A stretch of DNA of 64,000 nucleotides from NCBI RefSeq assembly GCF_002865645.1, contig NW_020194512.1:4009183-4073182 (forward strand), written 5' to 3'. The position numbers and the translations under genes are program-made. The DNA comes from Hyaloscypha bicolor E (lineage: Eukaryota; Ascomycota; Leotiomycetes; Helotiales; Hyaloscyphaceae). Positions 1 to 14,600 of this stretch are shown one piece after another (positions within the stretch are counted from its first letter, which is position 1; each line of letters starts with the position of its first letter). The notes beneath the pieces are model-generated. The model worked only from the letters and a program-made list of their open reading frames with translations. It was not told the origin of the DNA and ran no database searches.

Positions 1-3000
1 AAAATAACTTCTTAAACTAGTTATTCTTTTAGGTATTATAATAATATTTCAGGTAGTATTCCAGGGCCTAGTTTTGCCTTTCTATCTAACTATTTATCTG
101 AGAATAGTAAGCTATACTTAAATATTATTTATATATTAAGTAGAAATAGAAAGCGGACCAGAACTAGCTAGTAAATACCGTTCCTTAGTCGGAAACAATT
201 CTATTAGGGAAGCTAAAGATCGAGAAAACATGTTCCTATATAATCTTGGTAAGCTCCGGAGAGTTAATAGTCTTATAGTATATAATATATCTCGCTATTT
301 TAGAGTACTAGTTAATAACTATAAGAATTATATTAAAATCGGGATCTTTTACCGGGTTCTTATATAGTAGTAGATCTATAATAAAATTCATAGAGATCTT
401 ACCCCAGGATCTCTCAGGCTATAGTAGACTACTAAGTAGGCTATATGGCAAATGCCTCTTTACCTTAACTCTCTGGCAGATATTATATTCTTAATAATAA
501 TCATAAATATCTCTTTCTATATTCTCCTAATACTAGGACTTTCTAAGAAGCTCGAGAGTTTTCTTTACTCTATAGTATCTAGCTATTAGATTATTATAAT
601 AAAGCTTTATGACTTCTTAATATAAAGCGGGATTATTAGGTATAATAATTCTTGAATAGTACCTAAATAGGCCTAAATCATTTTTCCAGATTTCTTTTCC
701 CTTAGCGTCTTTCTTACTAAGCCTCTGTTTTATAATATTTTAATATCGAGAATTATTTCTCTAAGCTACCTAGATAATGTCTAGAAGAGATTTAGATAGA
801 GGGGCTAGTACTATGGCTCTTTTAGTAGCTATATATATCTATATATGGGGAATTAGATATTTATAACTATCTAATTCAAAAACTCGGGAGACTAAGGAGT
901 CTTTAGTTCTATTAAGTAATATAATTATGGATACCCTTATTACCTTAGCTATAGTAGTAGAGCCTTTAAGGCATCTCCCTATACCTTGCTTCTTAACTAA
1001 TTTTATAATTAAGGGATCTATAAGATAATCTATTTACTTGTCTTATAGTAAATATTTCTCCTTAGTTACTATAGATATGGCAAGTATTAAATAATACCTA
1101 TTCTAAAGAGGGAACTCTTTAGATATCTATAAGGATCTCTGAATTATAATTGCGAAAGCTTTCTTTAACTTATTCTAAAAGATCAGAAGCCAAGTTATAT
1201 TAATAGGATCTTCTTTATAATCAGGTTTTCTACTAGGTCCGTCCGCTGGGTTTAAGGCGCCTCTATAGTAAATAATATTAAAATTATATATTATAAGATA
1301 TATTACCTAATATGCTTAATAGCTCTCTAGATACTTTATTTCCATGAAGTATTAGAGGTTATTATGGTCTGTAATAACCTCGATCATAAACCTGGACTCT
1401 TTAAGGTAATAGTACTAATACTTAAAGGCTTTAATAATCGCAAGTAGCTCCCTATTATAGGTACTATAGTTATATTTGGCTCCGGAGAGTTTCCGGAACT
1501 AGAATATTACTAGATACTAGTATTTTTTTGGGCTATTACTAGAATTAACTTATTATGAAATAGTACTAGTAATTACGAATTTTGATATATTAGTTTTAAT
1601 ATAAATCTTCTTAGAAGGATTAAAATAGACCAGGATAAGCATTATAATAAAAGCTTTTTTTAAAGTCTTAAAGCTTTTAGCTACTTTATTTATCTATATA
1701 AAGGGACCGGATTTCCGGCCCTTTTCTATTTCTTTTAAGAGGTCTATTAAGCCCATGGTTACCTGAAAGTAATAGTAGATAAACCTATAGTAGAAATTAG
1801 TAAATCTAAGGAATACTTAGATATTATGGAATAATTCTAGTTCTGGCTATTTAATAATACTATGGACCCGTTTAGGATTCGTACGAATATCTTCTATTCT
1901 AATAAGGAAGCCCAAAAATTTGACTTCCTTAATATTAAACTCGCATTTGCTAAGTTTATAAAATAGGTTATTTTTATATAGCCTAGTAAGTACCTGGCGA
2001 ACGTAATTATAATATTTATCCTTATTTCGGGAGTAAATAAGAATATTATCTAAATAAATAACTATGAAATAATTCAGGAGCCCTATAAGTATAGTATTAA
2101 TATATGCTTGAAATATGGCTAGTATATTAGCTAGCTCAAAAGATATTATAAAATATTTAAAATGGCTATAGTAGGTCCTAAAAGCCGTCTTCTACTTATA
2201 TTCTTTACGAATTCTTACCCAATAATATATATTCTTGAGATCTAGCTTTATAAAGATCTTAGCTTCTCGGAGCCGGTTAAGGGTCTTATTAATAAGAGGA
2301 AGCAGATACTAATTCTTAATTATAACTTAATTAAGTCTATAATAATTAATATAAAGGCATAGTCCTCTATTCTTTTTAGGGATAAAAAGAATAGGCGCCC
2401 CTACTAGGCTTTTACTAGGCCTTATCTAATGTTTATAAAGCATATCTTGTAAATATAGATATAATACTTCTAGTTAGGTCTCTAATAGATTATATAAAGG
2501 CCCGTACGGGACCATACTATTTATATTAATAGAGTATTTAATACCGCCAAGATTAGGAAGTTCCGAAGCTTTATTAGGATTAAAAACCTCTAAGAAGTCT
2601 TCGTATTTATTATTCCGGAGATAGACAGGCATCTCTAAGGCCCCTTTCCGGAGGATATTAATTTACTATATTAAAAACTCCTGTTTAGTATTATTAGAAT
2701 TATATAATAAAGCAGAGACCTAGTAACTATTATAAATATATAAAGCCCACTATCTAGGATAGTTATATTTGCCTTTAGTCAAGAATAAAACTTAAGGCAC
2801 TAGCTCAGGGTACTAGTTAAGCTCCTTACCGAATTCTTTCGGTATTAGGATCTTAATATTATTAGGCTATATAGGTATATATGCCTATTATTTCTTAATA
2901 TAGTCTATATATTATATAAGAATTACTTTATAAAATTTCATACTAAAGACGAGGCTATAAGAGCTAATATTCTTATACCTATAGAACCGGAGCTTAAAAG

Positions 3001-5046
3001 GACACGTCTTACTATAATTATCTATAATAAATACCTTAAGATTATAGGCTTAATAGACCTTAAATCTATTCTTATAAAAGGTTATAAACTCTTAGTTATA
3101 TTTAGCTAAGGTAGCAAAGCCCTGGCTTTGAGCCTAATTATTATTAAGGAAGTTATAGTCTAACCCGGTATTACCAAGTCTGCCATATATCTCTAAGGCA
3201 CCTATTTCTGGCTATATTAATCTTGCTTAAATAATTATATAAAGTAATATGCCTTTTTTATTATGGCCAAAATTATTAATATTTAAGATTTGGCCTTTCC
3301 TTTTCCCTGTTTCTTAGGAGAGTCTTCTCTAAAGCGCTTCTCTATAGTAATAGTATTGACCTGCTTTTATAGATGCCTTAATTCTTCTATGGTTTTGGCC
3401 TTATTAGGGTTTTACCGAGCTTATTTAGTATACTTGGAATATTTTATATTTCCTAAGAAATATTCTTTCTATCTATAAGTCTAATAAACTATACCTAAAG
3501 TGGAACTAGTACTCTATTAAGGCCTTAAAGGGGCCAAAGCACTACCTGAGGGTTTCTTATGTGATTTTCGGAACTTATTCTTCCTTTTTTAATAGCCTTA
3601 TGAATCAGAATTCGCTAAGTCAGAGTTCTTGGGGGCAGAATTGCCCTTGCTAGACTCCCCCGCCTTTGCTCTCCTTGATTTGGGGTAAGTAGTATGTTCT
3701 GCTTTCTGAGCTTTCTTAAGCTACTCGGAAATAGATATTGCCTTATTTCCTGAGAGAATAGATATAAGTATCTAATAAGTCTTATAGTTAGATAAAGTAG
3801 TATTAAGAGTCCGGACCCGGTCCCTCTTAGGGCGTGGGTCCTAGTTAACTTTGAGACTAATTATCCGAGTATATAACTCGGTAACTGTCTTGCTATTCTT
3901 CTAATAAAGATCTCGGAGTTCCTTAAAGGCGTCTTATTAACGGGTTTAAGGTACTTAGAGCATATTGGCTAAGTAGGCCTTAAATCGCTCCTAATAGACC
4001 TTATATAATAGTAGGCTTTACTTTATTATAGCCTCCTAAGTATTATGAGATTTGTCCCTAAGGGCACTTGTAGTAAAGTTAACTCTAGAAAAGTATCTAT
4101 TATAAGTCCAAGGCTAGGTCCTAAAGATTGCCTTCCAGAAGAATACGAATATCCTCTATTCCTTAAGGGACTTTTCACGATATAAGTCAGGTATCCGGAC
4201 CTTGAGAAGCTTCTCTCGGTCCAAATATATCTTTAGGATATTATATAGTAGCTCCTAACGGATAGTATCGAGATTACTCTCAAAACTTATTATATTAGGA
4301 AAGGGGGTGGATTCTAATCCTATTTCAGGAAGTTCCCTGGTAGGAATTACCGAAGAAGAGAAAGTGGACTTATAAATAGAGTTTTCACGAGATATAGTAA
4401 ATCGCAAGGTATTCCTGAGGATACCCTTGTATTACTTTAACTATAGGATGCGCTAGTTAATTATATCTACTAATTCTTGCTTTTATTAGAGCGCTTTGAC
4501 TTTAGTATGCAAGCCCTGTTCCGTAGCTTGGGCGGCAGTGACTCGGGTATTAATCTCGGCGTCTTGATTATTACCGGGATTATTTCCGTTATTATTACTG
4601 GCTCTCGGAGGCTCCTAAGGGGCCCCGTTAAAAGTATTAGATAAGCCTTTGCTATTACCCATATCGGGGTTAATCTGGTCGACTTCTTCTATAGGAATAG
4701 CTTTGGCGAGGGATTATATATTTCGCAGATTTCGAGATATAATTGCTTATTAAACTACCTCTTTTAAGGATAGAGAGATTAGCTTATAAGGTGTTTATTA
4801 GTAGGTAATAAGATAATAGAATAAATTAGTATATTATGAAACCATAGTATTAAATTCAGTATAGAACTAATCTCTGTCCCTCCTATAAGGTCCAGGGAAG
4901 CCCTCTCTAAATAGGAGGCCCTAATAGCATATATATAATTAGTAATTTATAAGCCTAATATATATGATATAAATAGTAGTTGGTTGGGATATTAAAGGGC
5001 TGCCAAACTCCCTGATTAATACCCGCGATATCCGAGGTTCGTTACA
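1..5046 (-). mobile_element. RIP-degraded Ty3/gypsy retrotransposon A (cut by window start)
   Basis: Reading the minus strand gives a broken gypsy polyprotein. Near 20-230 there is an integrase-core-like stretch (IVSD followed by FTS, then a 'YYSQI' remnant). Near 1870-2330 there is a reverse transcriptase, with 'AKIFIKLDLKNIYYWVRI', 'KTAFRTYYSHFKYF' and the catalytic box reading YLDN where YLDD is expected. An RNase H-like part lies between them, and gag lies toward 3700-4800. Stops are almost all TAG or TAA, and CpA/TpG are nearly absent, so it is dead through RIP. The D to N change in the catalytic box fits TGAT to TAAT. The element runs off the left edge, so its 3' LTR is not visible. Family assignment is firm; the domain limits are approximate. 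Confidence 0.85.
4850..5046 (-). repeat. possible 5' LTR of gypsy A
   Basis: On the minus strand the sequence at 5046 starts TGTAACGAACC, a typical fungal gypsy LTR start, and it sits directly upstream of the gag end of element A. The partner LTR is outside the window, so neither the inner end nor a target duplication can be checked. This is inferred from position and the TG start only. Confidence 0.35.
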
Positions 5047-5599
5047 TGCCCTTAAGTCACGTGCGTCCCTGCACACATTATACTTTACCTAAAAGAAAGA
5101 AGGCTATTATTACTTTTCTTCTATACTAAACTATATATACTTCTTATATTAAAGCTATTATTTGAGGCTAATAGATTTCCCTAATAATCCAAGAAATAGA
5201 TTAAGTAATTCTTACTAGCTTAGTATAAATATAAAGTACTCTTAATAATATAGTTAATATTCTTTAGTATTAAGTAAGCTTATTTCTTTCTTATTTCTTA
5301 CTAATAGCTAATAGCTTTATAAGCTAATTTATTATCTATTTCTCGAGAGAATCCTAATAAGAATAATAATAAGAATAATAGAGAGTAGTTATAAGAGTAG
5401 GGTATTTATAGAATATAGAAATTGAAGTTTTTAATAATTTTTATATAGTTTTTCCAAGAATAAATATATAGTTTTTTAATAGTTTTCTAATAAAAGTATT
5501 TATTTTTTATATCTCTATTTAGCTAATAGTATTATAATATTACTCTTTTTCAAGTATTCTTGTAATTCTTAAGCTATATTCTCTAGATTATTTAGTAGT

Positions 5600-8500
5600 T
5601 CCTATATATTATTTGCTAGTAAATAGCTCTTTTAATAAATAAGATACTTTTTTTCTTTTCTGCTCTTTCTATAGGCTATAATAAATTCTATCTCGAATTT
5701 CTCTTTGCCTTTAATCTCGACTGGCTCTGATTCTACTATAGTACTAGCTTGCAGGTATTATAGTTCTAAGAAAGAAATATAGAAAATATTATAAATCTAA
5801 TATAATAGTAGTAATTTTAAGTAATATATTTATTTATATATTTCTATAACTTTTAGAACTTTAAAGGGGCTGAGATATTTATTTACTAGCTTTATATTAG
5901 GTTATAGCTATTAAATATTCTTTATATAAAGTATAACTTTATTATATATCTTAAATTTCTTATTAATATATTTCTTATTATAATACTTTTTCTATATATT
6001 TACTACTTCTTACTATTATTTCTCTAGTGCCTTTTATTTTACTTAAATTCTTTATACTCTTTCCTATACTACTAGTATTTCTTTTTCTGGAATATTATTT
6101 TTAATATATAGTTTAATACTAGAATAAAATCCGTATAAAGTATAAAATAGAGATATTTCTATTATTAAATATATAGAGTTATTATATATGAATTCTATAA
6201 GAATAAGCTTTATTACCTAGTTATTCTACTAGTAGCTAGTATAATATCTTAAGTATTATTCTAGAGTTTAGTTCAGATTCTCCGTTTATTTATTAGTTTA
6301 TAGATAAAATACTATATTTAGCTATTATTAAACTTTTAAGTAAAAGTATAGATTTAACTAGAATTTGCTTATAAAGACAGATTTTCTATTAGAAATTATA
6401 CCTATAGATATACTAAAGTCTTTAATAATATAGTATATAAATAGCTTTGCTAGCTTAGAAGCTAAGACTTTCTTAGTAGTCAGAATATATTATGCTATTT
6501 TTATATATCTATTAATAATAATAAGTATAGAATTATATATTTTACTATAAAACCTAGAAGGAAATAGCCCTATAATAAAGTTTATAGTAATTTCTTACTA
6601 TAGTTTAAAGGAAAGGGGAAATAAACTAAATATACTATATAATAGATATCTCTTTACTTTAGTCTATTAATATATAGAATAAGTTCTAATATAGTCTTTT
6701 ATATTCTTTTTTATACTTTACTAAAAGTACTTTTTTTAAAGAATCTCTAGTATCTTACTAGTACTAAAATACCTATTTATAGAATTATTATAGTTAGCTT
6801 ATAGTAATTCTTCTTTAAAAGCCGGCTTATTTAGTATATAGATAGCGCCCTAATATTTTAATAACCCAGATATATTAAGTTCCCAAGTCTTAATAGCTCT
6901 AGTAAAGATCCCCTTTAAAAACTATTTATACTATTAGTATTATACTAATAAATTAAGCCTTTAGTACTATAATAGTAGTTTAAGTAATATCTCTCCGCTT
7001 TTCTTATATACTATTTCGGACCTAGCTATTTATATAGCTAGAATCCGTAATATATACTATTTATAACTAGCTATACTAGTAATAGACTTAAGTAGTAGTA
7101 TCTTTAGTACTACTTTATTACTAAAATGGACTTCCTTTTTAGAATTCCTTAATATTTTACTAATTAAGAAATGCCTATCTTCTCTTTTCTAGGCCTTATA
7201 TTATAGTATTATAGGAATAGTATAGTATTCTATTACCGCTACCTATAAAGTTCTCTATTCTATATTCTATAGCTTATTATAAAGTATAAGTAGTAAAGTG
7301 TTTTTATCTATATTTACTATAAAGTCTAGCCTCTTTAATAGCCTATTAGCGGAATTACTATACCCCGGCCGGTATTCTAAGATAAAGTTAAAGGTAGCTA
7401 GCTTCTCTATCTATCTTATCTATTAACTATTTAGTTTTCTCTTAGTTATAAAGTATTTCAAGTTATTATAATCTGTTTTAATAATAATAGTATACCGGAT
7501 ATATATTAGATAATACTGCCAAGTATAGAATACTAGAATAATAACTAAAAGTTTAGAGTTATATATCTTATATCTGCTTTTAATTATAGTTATCTTTTTT
7601 AAATAGAAAGTAATAGAGTATTATCTGGCTTTTGCCTCCTTACTAAAAAGCTAGGAAATTATACCTGTAATTATAAATCCTAAAGTATCTGTTTCTATAT
7701 AAATCTTTAAGGCTAGATTAAAATAATAAAGAATTAGTACTATTATAAATATAATTTGTAGCTCCCTAAAAGCCTTATCTGCCTTATTCGTCTAACTAAA
7801 CTAATATAGTAGTTTTCCGCTAGTTTTTAGTAAATTAGTTAATCCTTTCGCTATTCTAAAGTATTTATAAATAAACCTCTAGTAAAAGTTAGTAAAACCC
7901 AGAAATACTTGAACTTCTCGGATATTATTTTTTAGAGCCGGCTATTTCCTAATAGCTATAACCCGGCTAGCCTCTATTTCTATATTATCTAGGCTAATTA
8001 TAAATCCTAGAAACTTTACTTTCTCTATATTAAACTCGCATTTTACTAAATTTATAAAGAGCTAGTATTATTATAACTACTCGAGTATATATTAAACTAC
8101 TATTATATACTATTCTAGATTCTTTAAATAAATTAAAATATTATCTAGATAGATTATATAAATAATATTTATAAGGCCTACTAGTATATAATTAATATAT
8201 ACCTGAAATATTACCGGAATATTAAATAGTCTAAAGAATATAATATAGTACTTAAAATATTTATAGTATATTCGGAATATTATTTTCTACTTATTACCTT
8301 TCTATATTTGTAACTAATAGTAAGTATTCTTTAAGTCTAGCTTTATATATATCTTTGCTCTATAAAGCCTATCTATTATCTTACTAATAAGTAGTAATAG
8401 TATTCGATTCTTAATAGTAATTCTATTTAGATTCTGGTAGTTAATATATAGATATAGGCCGCCTTCTTTCTTTAGAACAAATATAATTAGAGTACTAGCT

Positions 8501-10450
8501 AAACTAGTAAAATAATGGATTTATTTTTTCTTTAAGCTAGTATTAAGATATTTCTGAAAGACTTTAAGCTTTCTTTCTAATAAAGTATATATAGAACTAT
8601 ATAGTAGTTAGAATTCTAGTTTCAGATCTATATAATACTTTATTATATAGTAGTCGGGCAGTATACCTATAGCCTTTATAGAGAATATTTAGAGAAGGTT
8701 TTAATACTTTCTGAGAAGTATAGCTATCCTATTTATAGTAATAGTAATAACCTTTTAGCTATTTATTATAGAATAGGCGGTTAATAGAAAAACATATATC
8801 TTATACTTTATTACTTTAGTAAACTTCCTAGTATTTAGAACTTTAATTTTCTATAGTTAAATCTAATATCTCTATATTGCTTTCCTAAAGGAAATTAGGG
8901 AGTTAACCTAGTAGAGCTATAGAAATTCAAGTATTATATTAATATAGTTTAGATCGAAATTATATAATATAAAGTATATATTAGCCTTTCTTTAGTTCTT
9001 TAGTATATTCTCGATAGTAACCCTAAAAATATAATCTCTATATAAATAAATTCTTTTTTTCTCTAGTAAGAATAAGAGAATTACTTTTAATATTAATGGA
9101 ATATTTATATTTAAGGCTAATCTCCTCTTTATATAATTAGCTTCTATATCCGAGTTAACTAATACTCTAATCCTTTATTTACCTTTCTTTATTTTAATAA
9201 TAACCTTAATTACTATTCTTATTTTAGAGACCTTATTCTCTATAGTATAAATAAGCGTAACTACTATAGGGCGCGCCCGTTTCCCGGCTTCTTTAGTTCT
9301 AGGCACTTATATATCTTATAGCTAGACTTATTATAGTTATAGTAAATCGGTTTTCTCCGATTTAGGCAGATAGTAGTATAGTAATTCTTTTTTTAGTAAG
9401 TAAAGCAAGTTATATCCGGTTTTATAGATTCTAATACAAGTACTATATTAGACTCTATTATTATACTTTTGCTATTCCGGTTATATAAATCTTATAACGG
9501 AAATATACTTCTTTTCTGTTTTCCTTTATTATTTTCTCTCTTTTTTCTCTAATTTCCTTTCTTTTATTAATTTATTAGCTTATTATTATATTTCTATTAA
9601 GTAGACTAGTTTAAGTTATTCTCGACTTTTATAGCCGCAGAAATAAGCTTCTTTCTTTCTTATAGAGTATTTCTTTAGTAATTAATTTTATTCCGAATCT
9701 CCTGCCTTAAGCTACTAAATAAGTCGTCCCGCTTTTATAGTAAACCCGTATATCCCAAGTTATTTAATAGGCTATTTAAGTAGAATATAAAGCTTTAAAT
9801 ACTCTAATCTGGCTATTATTTTATATTCTTAAACTTAGTAAGGGTATTATTACTATAGTTTTCCGGATCTAAGATAGAATCTTTTATAAACTTAATAAAG
9901 GTCTTCTAATCTATAATATTAATACCTACTAATTACTCCCTATATTTCCAGATATTTCTGGCTATATTCTTAAAGCAGAAAGTATAATATATAACCTTTA
10001 CTATATCTATAGCCCAGATAATTCCGCCGTTTTTATACTATTTTAGCTCTGCCTAGTAAAAGAAGTTCTGGGCTTCCTTAATACTCTTCTTTTTATAGGT
10101 TAGTAATTCTCGGGTTTTTAGAGTTCTATAAACCAAATATATTACTAGTAGTATAATAGGTTCTATAATAGGTGCCCAAATATTCTTAAGATAGCAAATC
10201 TAAGCTTTCAAATCCTTTAGATCCTTCCTCTATTATATCTCTGCTTCTAACTTAATAATATAATAATGAGCCGCCGCTAGCTTTTCTATTATTATTATTT
10301 TACTAGCTAGTTCTAGAGATATCTGAGTTCTATTTCTTTTTCCTAATTAGGTAGTAGCTAGAGTAGCTAACTAGGCACTCCTCTAGATACCCGACTAAAT
10401 TGCCCTAGTAATAGTAGAGGCACTTCTTCTAGTTAATATTCTAGCTATTA
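5600..10450 (-). mobile_element. RIP-degraded Ty3/gypsy retrotransposon B
   Basis: A second gypsy relic on the minus strand. Reverse transcriptase lies about 7900-8500: 'KIFTKLDL'-like and 'YIIYLDNILIYL' remnants can be read, again with D to N in the catalytic box. RNase H-like sequence lies about 7300-7850, and integrase-like sequence toward 5900-7000. A CCHC zinc-knuckle-like gag segment lies about 9330-9480, with several cysteines changed to tyrosine. Frames are closed by many TAG/TAA codons. I could not recognise a matching pair of LTRs, so both ends are approximate. Element A lies to its left and the copia element to its right. Confidence 0.75.
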
Positions 10451-10839
10451 GTAGTTTTATCTATTAATAGCTTAACTATCTTATAACGAACTGCTTTCTA
10501 AAGGTTAGATTAATTAGAATATAAGATATATAATAGCAGGGTAATATATAAGTAGTTAAGGTAAGTAAGCTATAGAGTAATGCTTGCAAGTATAACTAAT
10601 TCCAAGAATTAATTTTAATAAGAGACTAATTAATGCCCCTTCTAAAGCTAGAAGTATCTTCCTATATATTTCCTAGTACTTAGCTAGATATATAAAGCCT
10701 TTTACTTAATTAGGAAATCCTATATAATCTATATAATTCCGATTATAAGCTATATCTAAAATAGGAAACTAGATCTATAATATTTAATACCTATTTATAT
10801 ACTATTATATATACCTATTATAATATAGGATATAAGTAA
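10451..10839. other. AT-rich spacer between elements B and copia
   Basis: Strongly AT-rich, RIP-like sequence with no readable frame. It probably holds the undetected end of gypsy B and the outer part of the copia LTR. I see no gene. Confidence 0.5.
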
Positions 10840-11047
10840 TAGAATATGAAATATAGAATATAATTATATAATCTTATATTCTATTAGTAACTTAACTAGT
10901 AAACTAGACTTCTTTAGGCTTAGTAGATTTAGGGATTATATATTAATATTATAATACTATAATTCTTACTTCTAAATAATAATTTTACTAATTAATATAA
11001 CTAGTATTTCTATATCTATATAATAGTACTATATATTACTAGTAAAC
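10840..11047 (+). repeat. copia 5' LTR (heavily RIP-mutated)
   Basis: Matches 16960-17168 along its length, from a GATATAGTTATATAACC-like block through CTATTAGTAACTTGACTAG to TATTACTAGTAAAC. Differences are almost all C to T or G to A. Outer end uncertain. Confidence 0.8.
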
Positions 11048-11534
11048 TAATACTAATTAGTTTATATATATAGATTAGAGAAGATTTTAGATTAGTTCTA
11101 AAAGTATTTAGTAGCCTAAAACAAATCTAGTCTATTCTATATTAAAGAAGGGAACTATTTATTAACTTTATAAAAGTATTCGGTAGCCTATAAAGAAGAT
11201 ATCTAGCTCTTACTAATTAATAAGTAGTTAGCTATTTAACTATTTATTTATTTAACTTCTATTATCCTTTAAAACTAATTTCTTTTAGCCCTAAAACTAT
11301 TTTCTTAGAAATTATCTTTTCTACTTATATAATATCTATATTTATAGGACCCTCTCTCTGGAATATATGCCCTATATATGCCCTTAAAGCTCTTTAACTA
11401 CTACTTTGATTTTATTATTAAATTGAGTTCTTTAAGTTTTAGATCCTTCTGAAATTATAATATTTTACTTCCTAAATTTCTTATTACGGACGAAATATTT
11501 AAGGACGAAATATTTACTTTAATACCTATAATAC

Positions 11535-11665
11535 CTCTAGATATCTGGGGCATCTAATATCTGAACCAGGCATCTGGTATCTAAATTAGGTATCTAGTAT
11601 CTTAATCAGATATTTGAGCTAGATATCTAGTATCTGAACTAGATATCTGAACCAGGTATCTAAAT
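11535..11665 (+). repeat. degenerate tandem repeat built on GTATCT
   Basis: In the copia leader, short units of the form (G/A)GTATCT and (A/G)GATATCT recur about every 8-20 bases, mixed with 'GAACCAG' or 'GAACTAG'. Roughly ten units can be counted. Its role is unknown; it could be an old enhancer array or a slippage product. Confidence 0.6.
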
Positions 11666-14600
11666 ACCTTTACTACTAAACCCTTTCTATAAACCTACTA
11701 TAAACTACCTTACCTTTAAACCCCTCCTGCTACAAACTATATATATATACTAGGGAGAACCTAAACTTAGTTTAGTATAAACGCTAATAAGGGAAAGGAA
11801 CTAATTAAGAAATAGGAGAATAGTATTAATCCGGTAACTATAATAAAGGCTAAACTTCAGGAATATATAACTACTAAAATATATTAGTATATTTTATATA
11901 AGAAGAGTAATAATAATCTATAGAATCTATTTCAGAATAACTTTAAAAACTTTAATAATATAATATATAATCTAATTAGCTATATACTTATATAAAATCT
12001 TTAAACCCAACTTTACTATAATAGTATTTATATTAAATAGAACTATAGAAACCTTACTATTACGTAATTTTTTATTAATCTTACCTAAGAAGAGATAAAG
12101 AATATATAGAATAAAGCTAATATTATTAATAATAATCTAATTAAAATAGATCTTCTTTAGGAACCTATTATATTAGTTTATCTTACTCTAAATAGAACTA
12201 GATATAAGGGAACTAGATAATCTCAGTTAAGAAATTAAACTATTTATCTATTTTTTCTAAATTAAGGCTATTTACTACTTCTATTTTTACTATTAAACCC
12301 GAACTATTATTAATTAGTACTTACTATTTCTACTAGAAAGCTTATTAGGAAAATAGTAAAGATATACTTTAAAGTATAGAAATATAATAGAACTAATAGT
12401 AGTTTTAATTATAAACTTACTATCTTCTTTAATATCTATTAATATATAGAGCTTCTAGAAAAGATACTAGTAAGAGCTTTTCCTATTATATTAAAAGAAC
12501 TAGTATAAGACTACTTCTATAATAACTAGCTCTCGAGTTATATATATAAAGAGGCCTATATAAATATCTATAGCTTCTTTAAAGGCTCCGGTTTCTATTA
12601 TTGAAATTTAGATAAATAGAATACTATTACCTTAGTAACTATAATAATAAAGAACCCTAAAAAGATAATATTTGAGCTTGTCTAAATACTAATTAATAAC
12701 TTATATAAATTATAATATAGCCTTACTATTGCCTTATAAAATACTGAATTCTTATATAATAAGGTTATTATCTCTTATTAAGGCTTATTAGTATACTAAT
12801 ATATAGTCTTGAACTTTTCTAATAATCTTAGCTAGTTTATTAATAAGCTCTAATTATTTATTACTACCTATAAGAAGAAGTAATAAATTACTACTAAAAC
12901 CTATTTTACTAATTAATAATACTATTCTTAAAACCCTCTAAATTATTATCTATTCAGAAATTATTAATATAAACCTAGCTATAACTTCGGAACCTGTAAT
13001 AACTACTTCAAGTTCCGTAATTATAATAATTATATTCTGAAGTTGTATTTTATATATAAGAAACCCGAATACTACTTATAGAAATATATATTAGAGAAAT
13101 AAGAGGCTAAGAAGGCTTAATTTAAGAATAGAAATATTTACTAATTTAGATTCCGAAATACCTATAACTTTAATAAATGCTTTAGTAATACTTATATATA
13201 GTATATTACTAAATTTAAAGAAGAAGAGAATAATAAGAATAATAAGAATAAACTAGTAGGTAATACTTTTAAAGCCTTACTAGCAGAAATAGATAAAGAA
13301 GAGAAATATTATTCTAATTTCTATTTTACTTCTATTAAAAGTTTTCTAGCTACTTCTATAGCTCCCGCTTCTATTATTTCTATAACTAATATTTTTATAA
13401 ATAATCTTATATTCTTTTCCCTTATATACTAGATAATAGGCAAAAACTATATTTTAGAGTCTATTAAATAAATAGAAGATATCTAGATATTTATAATTAA
13501 TAATATATTAAGATATAATACTTATTACTTTTATGGAATTATAATTAATACCGGAGCCTCTAGATTCTCAACTACTAGTTCTAACTAATTCCAAGCTTTA
13601 TAGTAAACTAATAATAGTATTTAACTTAATAAAATTACTAAAGGTTAAGTTAATATCTAGTTTAGTATTAGATCTATAATAGTAAGAATACTAATTAGAT
13701 AAGTATAATTCCATATTATACTTATAAAAACTTTATTTTTACTTAGCTTAGCTAATATAGATAAGCTAGAAGTCTACTTTAATAATTTTACTAATTATTT
13801 TATTATTTCTAATAGATGCTTTATATCTATAGTATAATGTTTTAGATACTTTTTTTTGCTTTGAAATATTATTCTATAAAGCTTTATTTCCGAATTCTTT
13901 ACTTATAATTTCTGCTTTCTTATAGAGATTAAATTATAATATTTATATTACTATTTTAGTTATTTATTTATTAGTAAACTTTAAAATATACTAGAATAAA
14001 TAGGCTATAATATTAATATAAAAGCCTTTAAGTATTTTATAAAGTATTATAAGTAATACTAGAAATTTGGATAATTACTAGAATAATTTAAGTTTAATCT
14101 AAGAGATAATATTAGCTTTAATTACTTTATTATTATTAATATTTTCTATATTTCCGGTAAGCCTATACTCTATATTATTTAATAAAGGTACTAGATATTA
14201 AGCCGGCTAATAGCTTTAAAATATTAGTATATTATATATTTGAGATATCCTAAAGTAGTATTAAATTAATACTTATTTAGGCCCTTCTAATTAGATTATA
14301 GTAGATACCAGAAAGTAGTTTACTAGTAAGAAGTTTACTTAGCTTATAAATACTATAAGAACTAAGGTTATAATTATTTCTATAGAAGTTTATAGTTCTA
14401 TTAGAATTATAGAATATTACTATAGCCTAATTTAATATATTTACCTTATTATTATAACTAAAATTAATAGAATTAATAAGGATATTATACTCTAAATAGC
14501 TTTTAAGGCTATTAATAATTCCGCTAGACTCGATAGTATTATTCTAATTCTTTTAGTTTATAGTATTTTATTTCGAATAATTAAATATAATACCTTATTA

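Noticed and set aside
3290..3478. 62-residue frame inside gypsy A
   Set aside because: Lies in RIP-mutated sequence, is on the opposite strand to the element's genes and has no meaningful composition.
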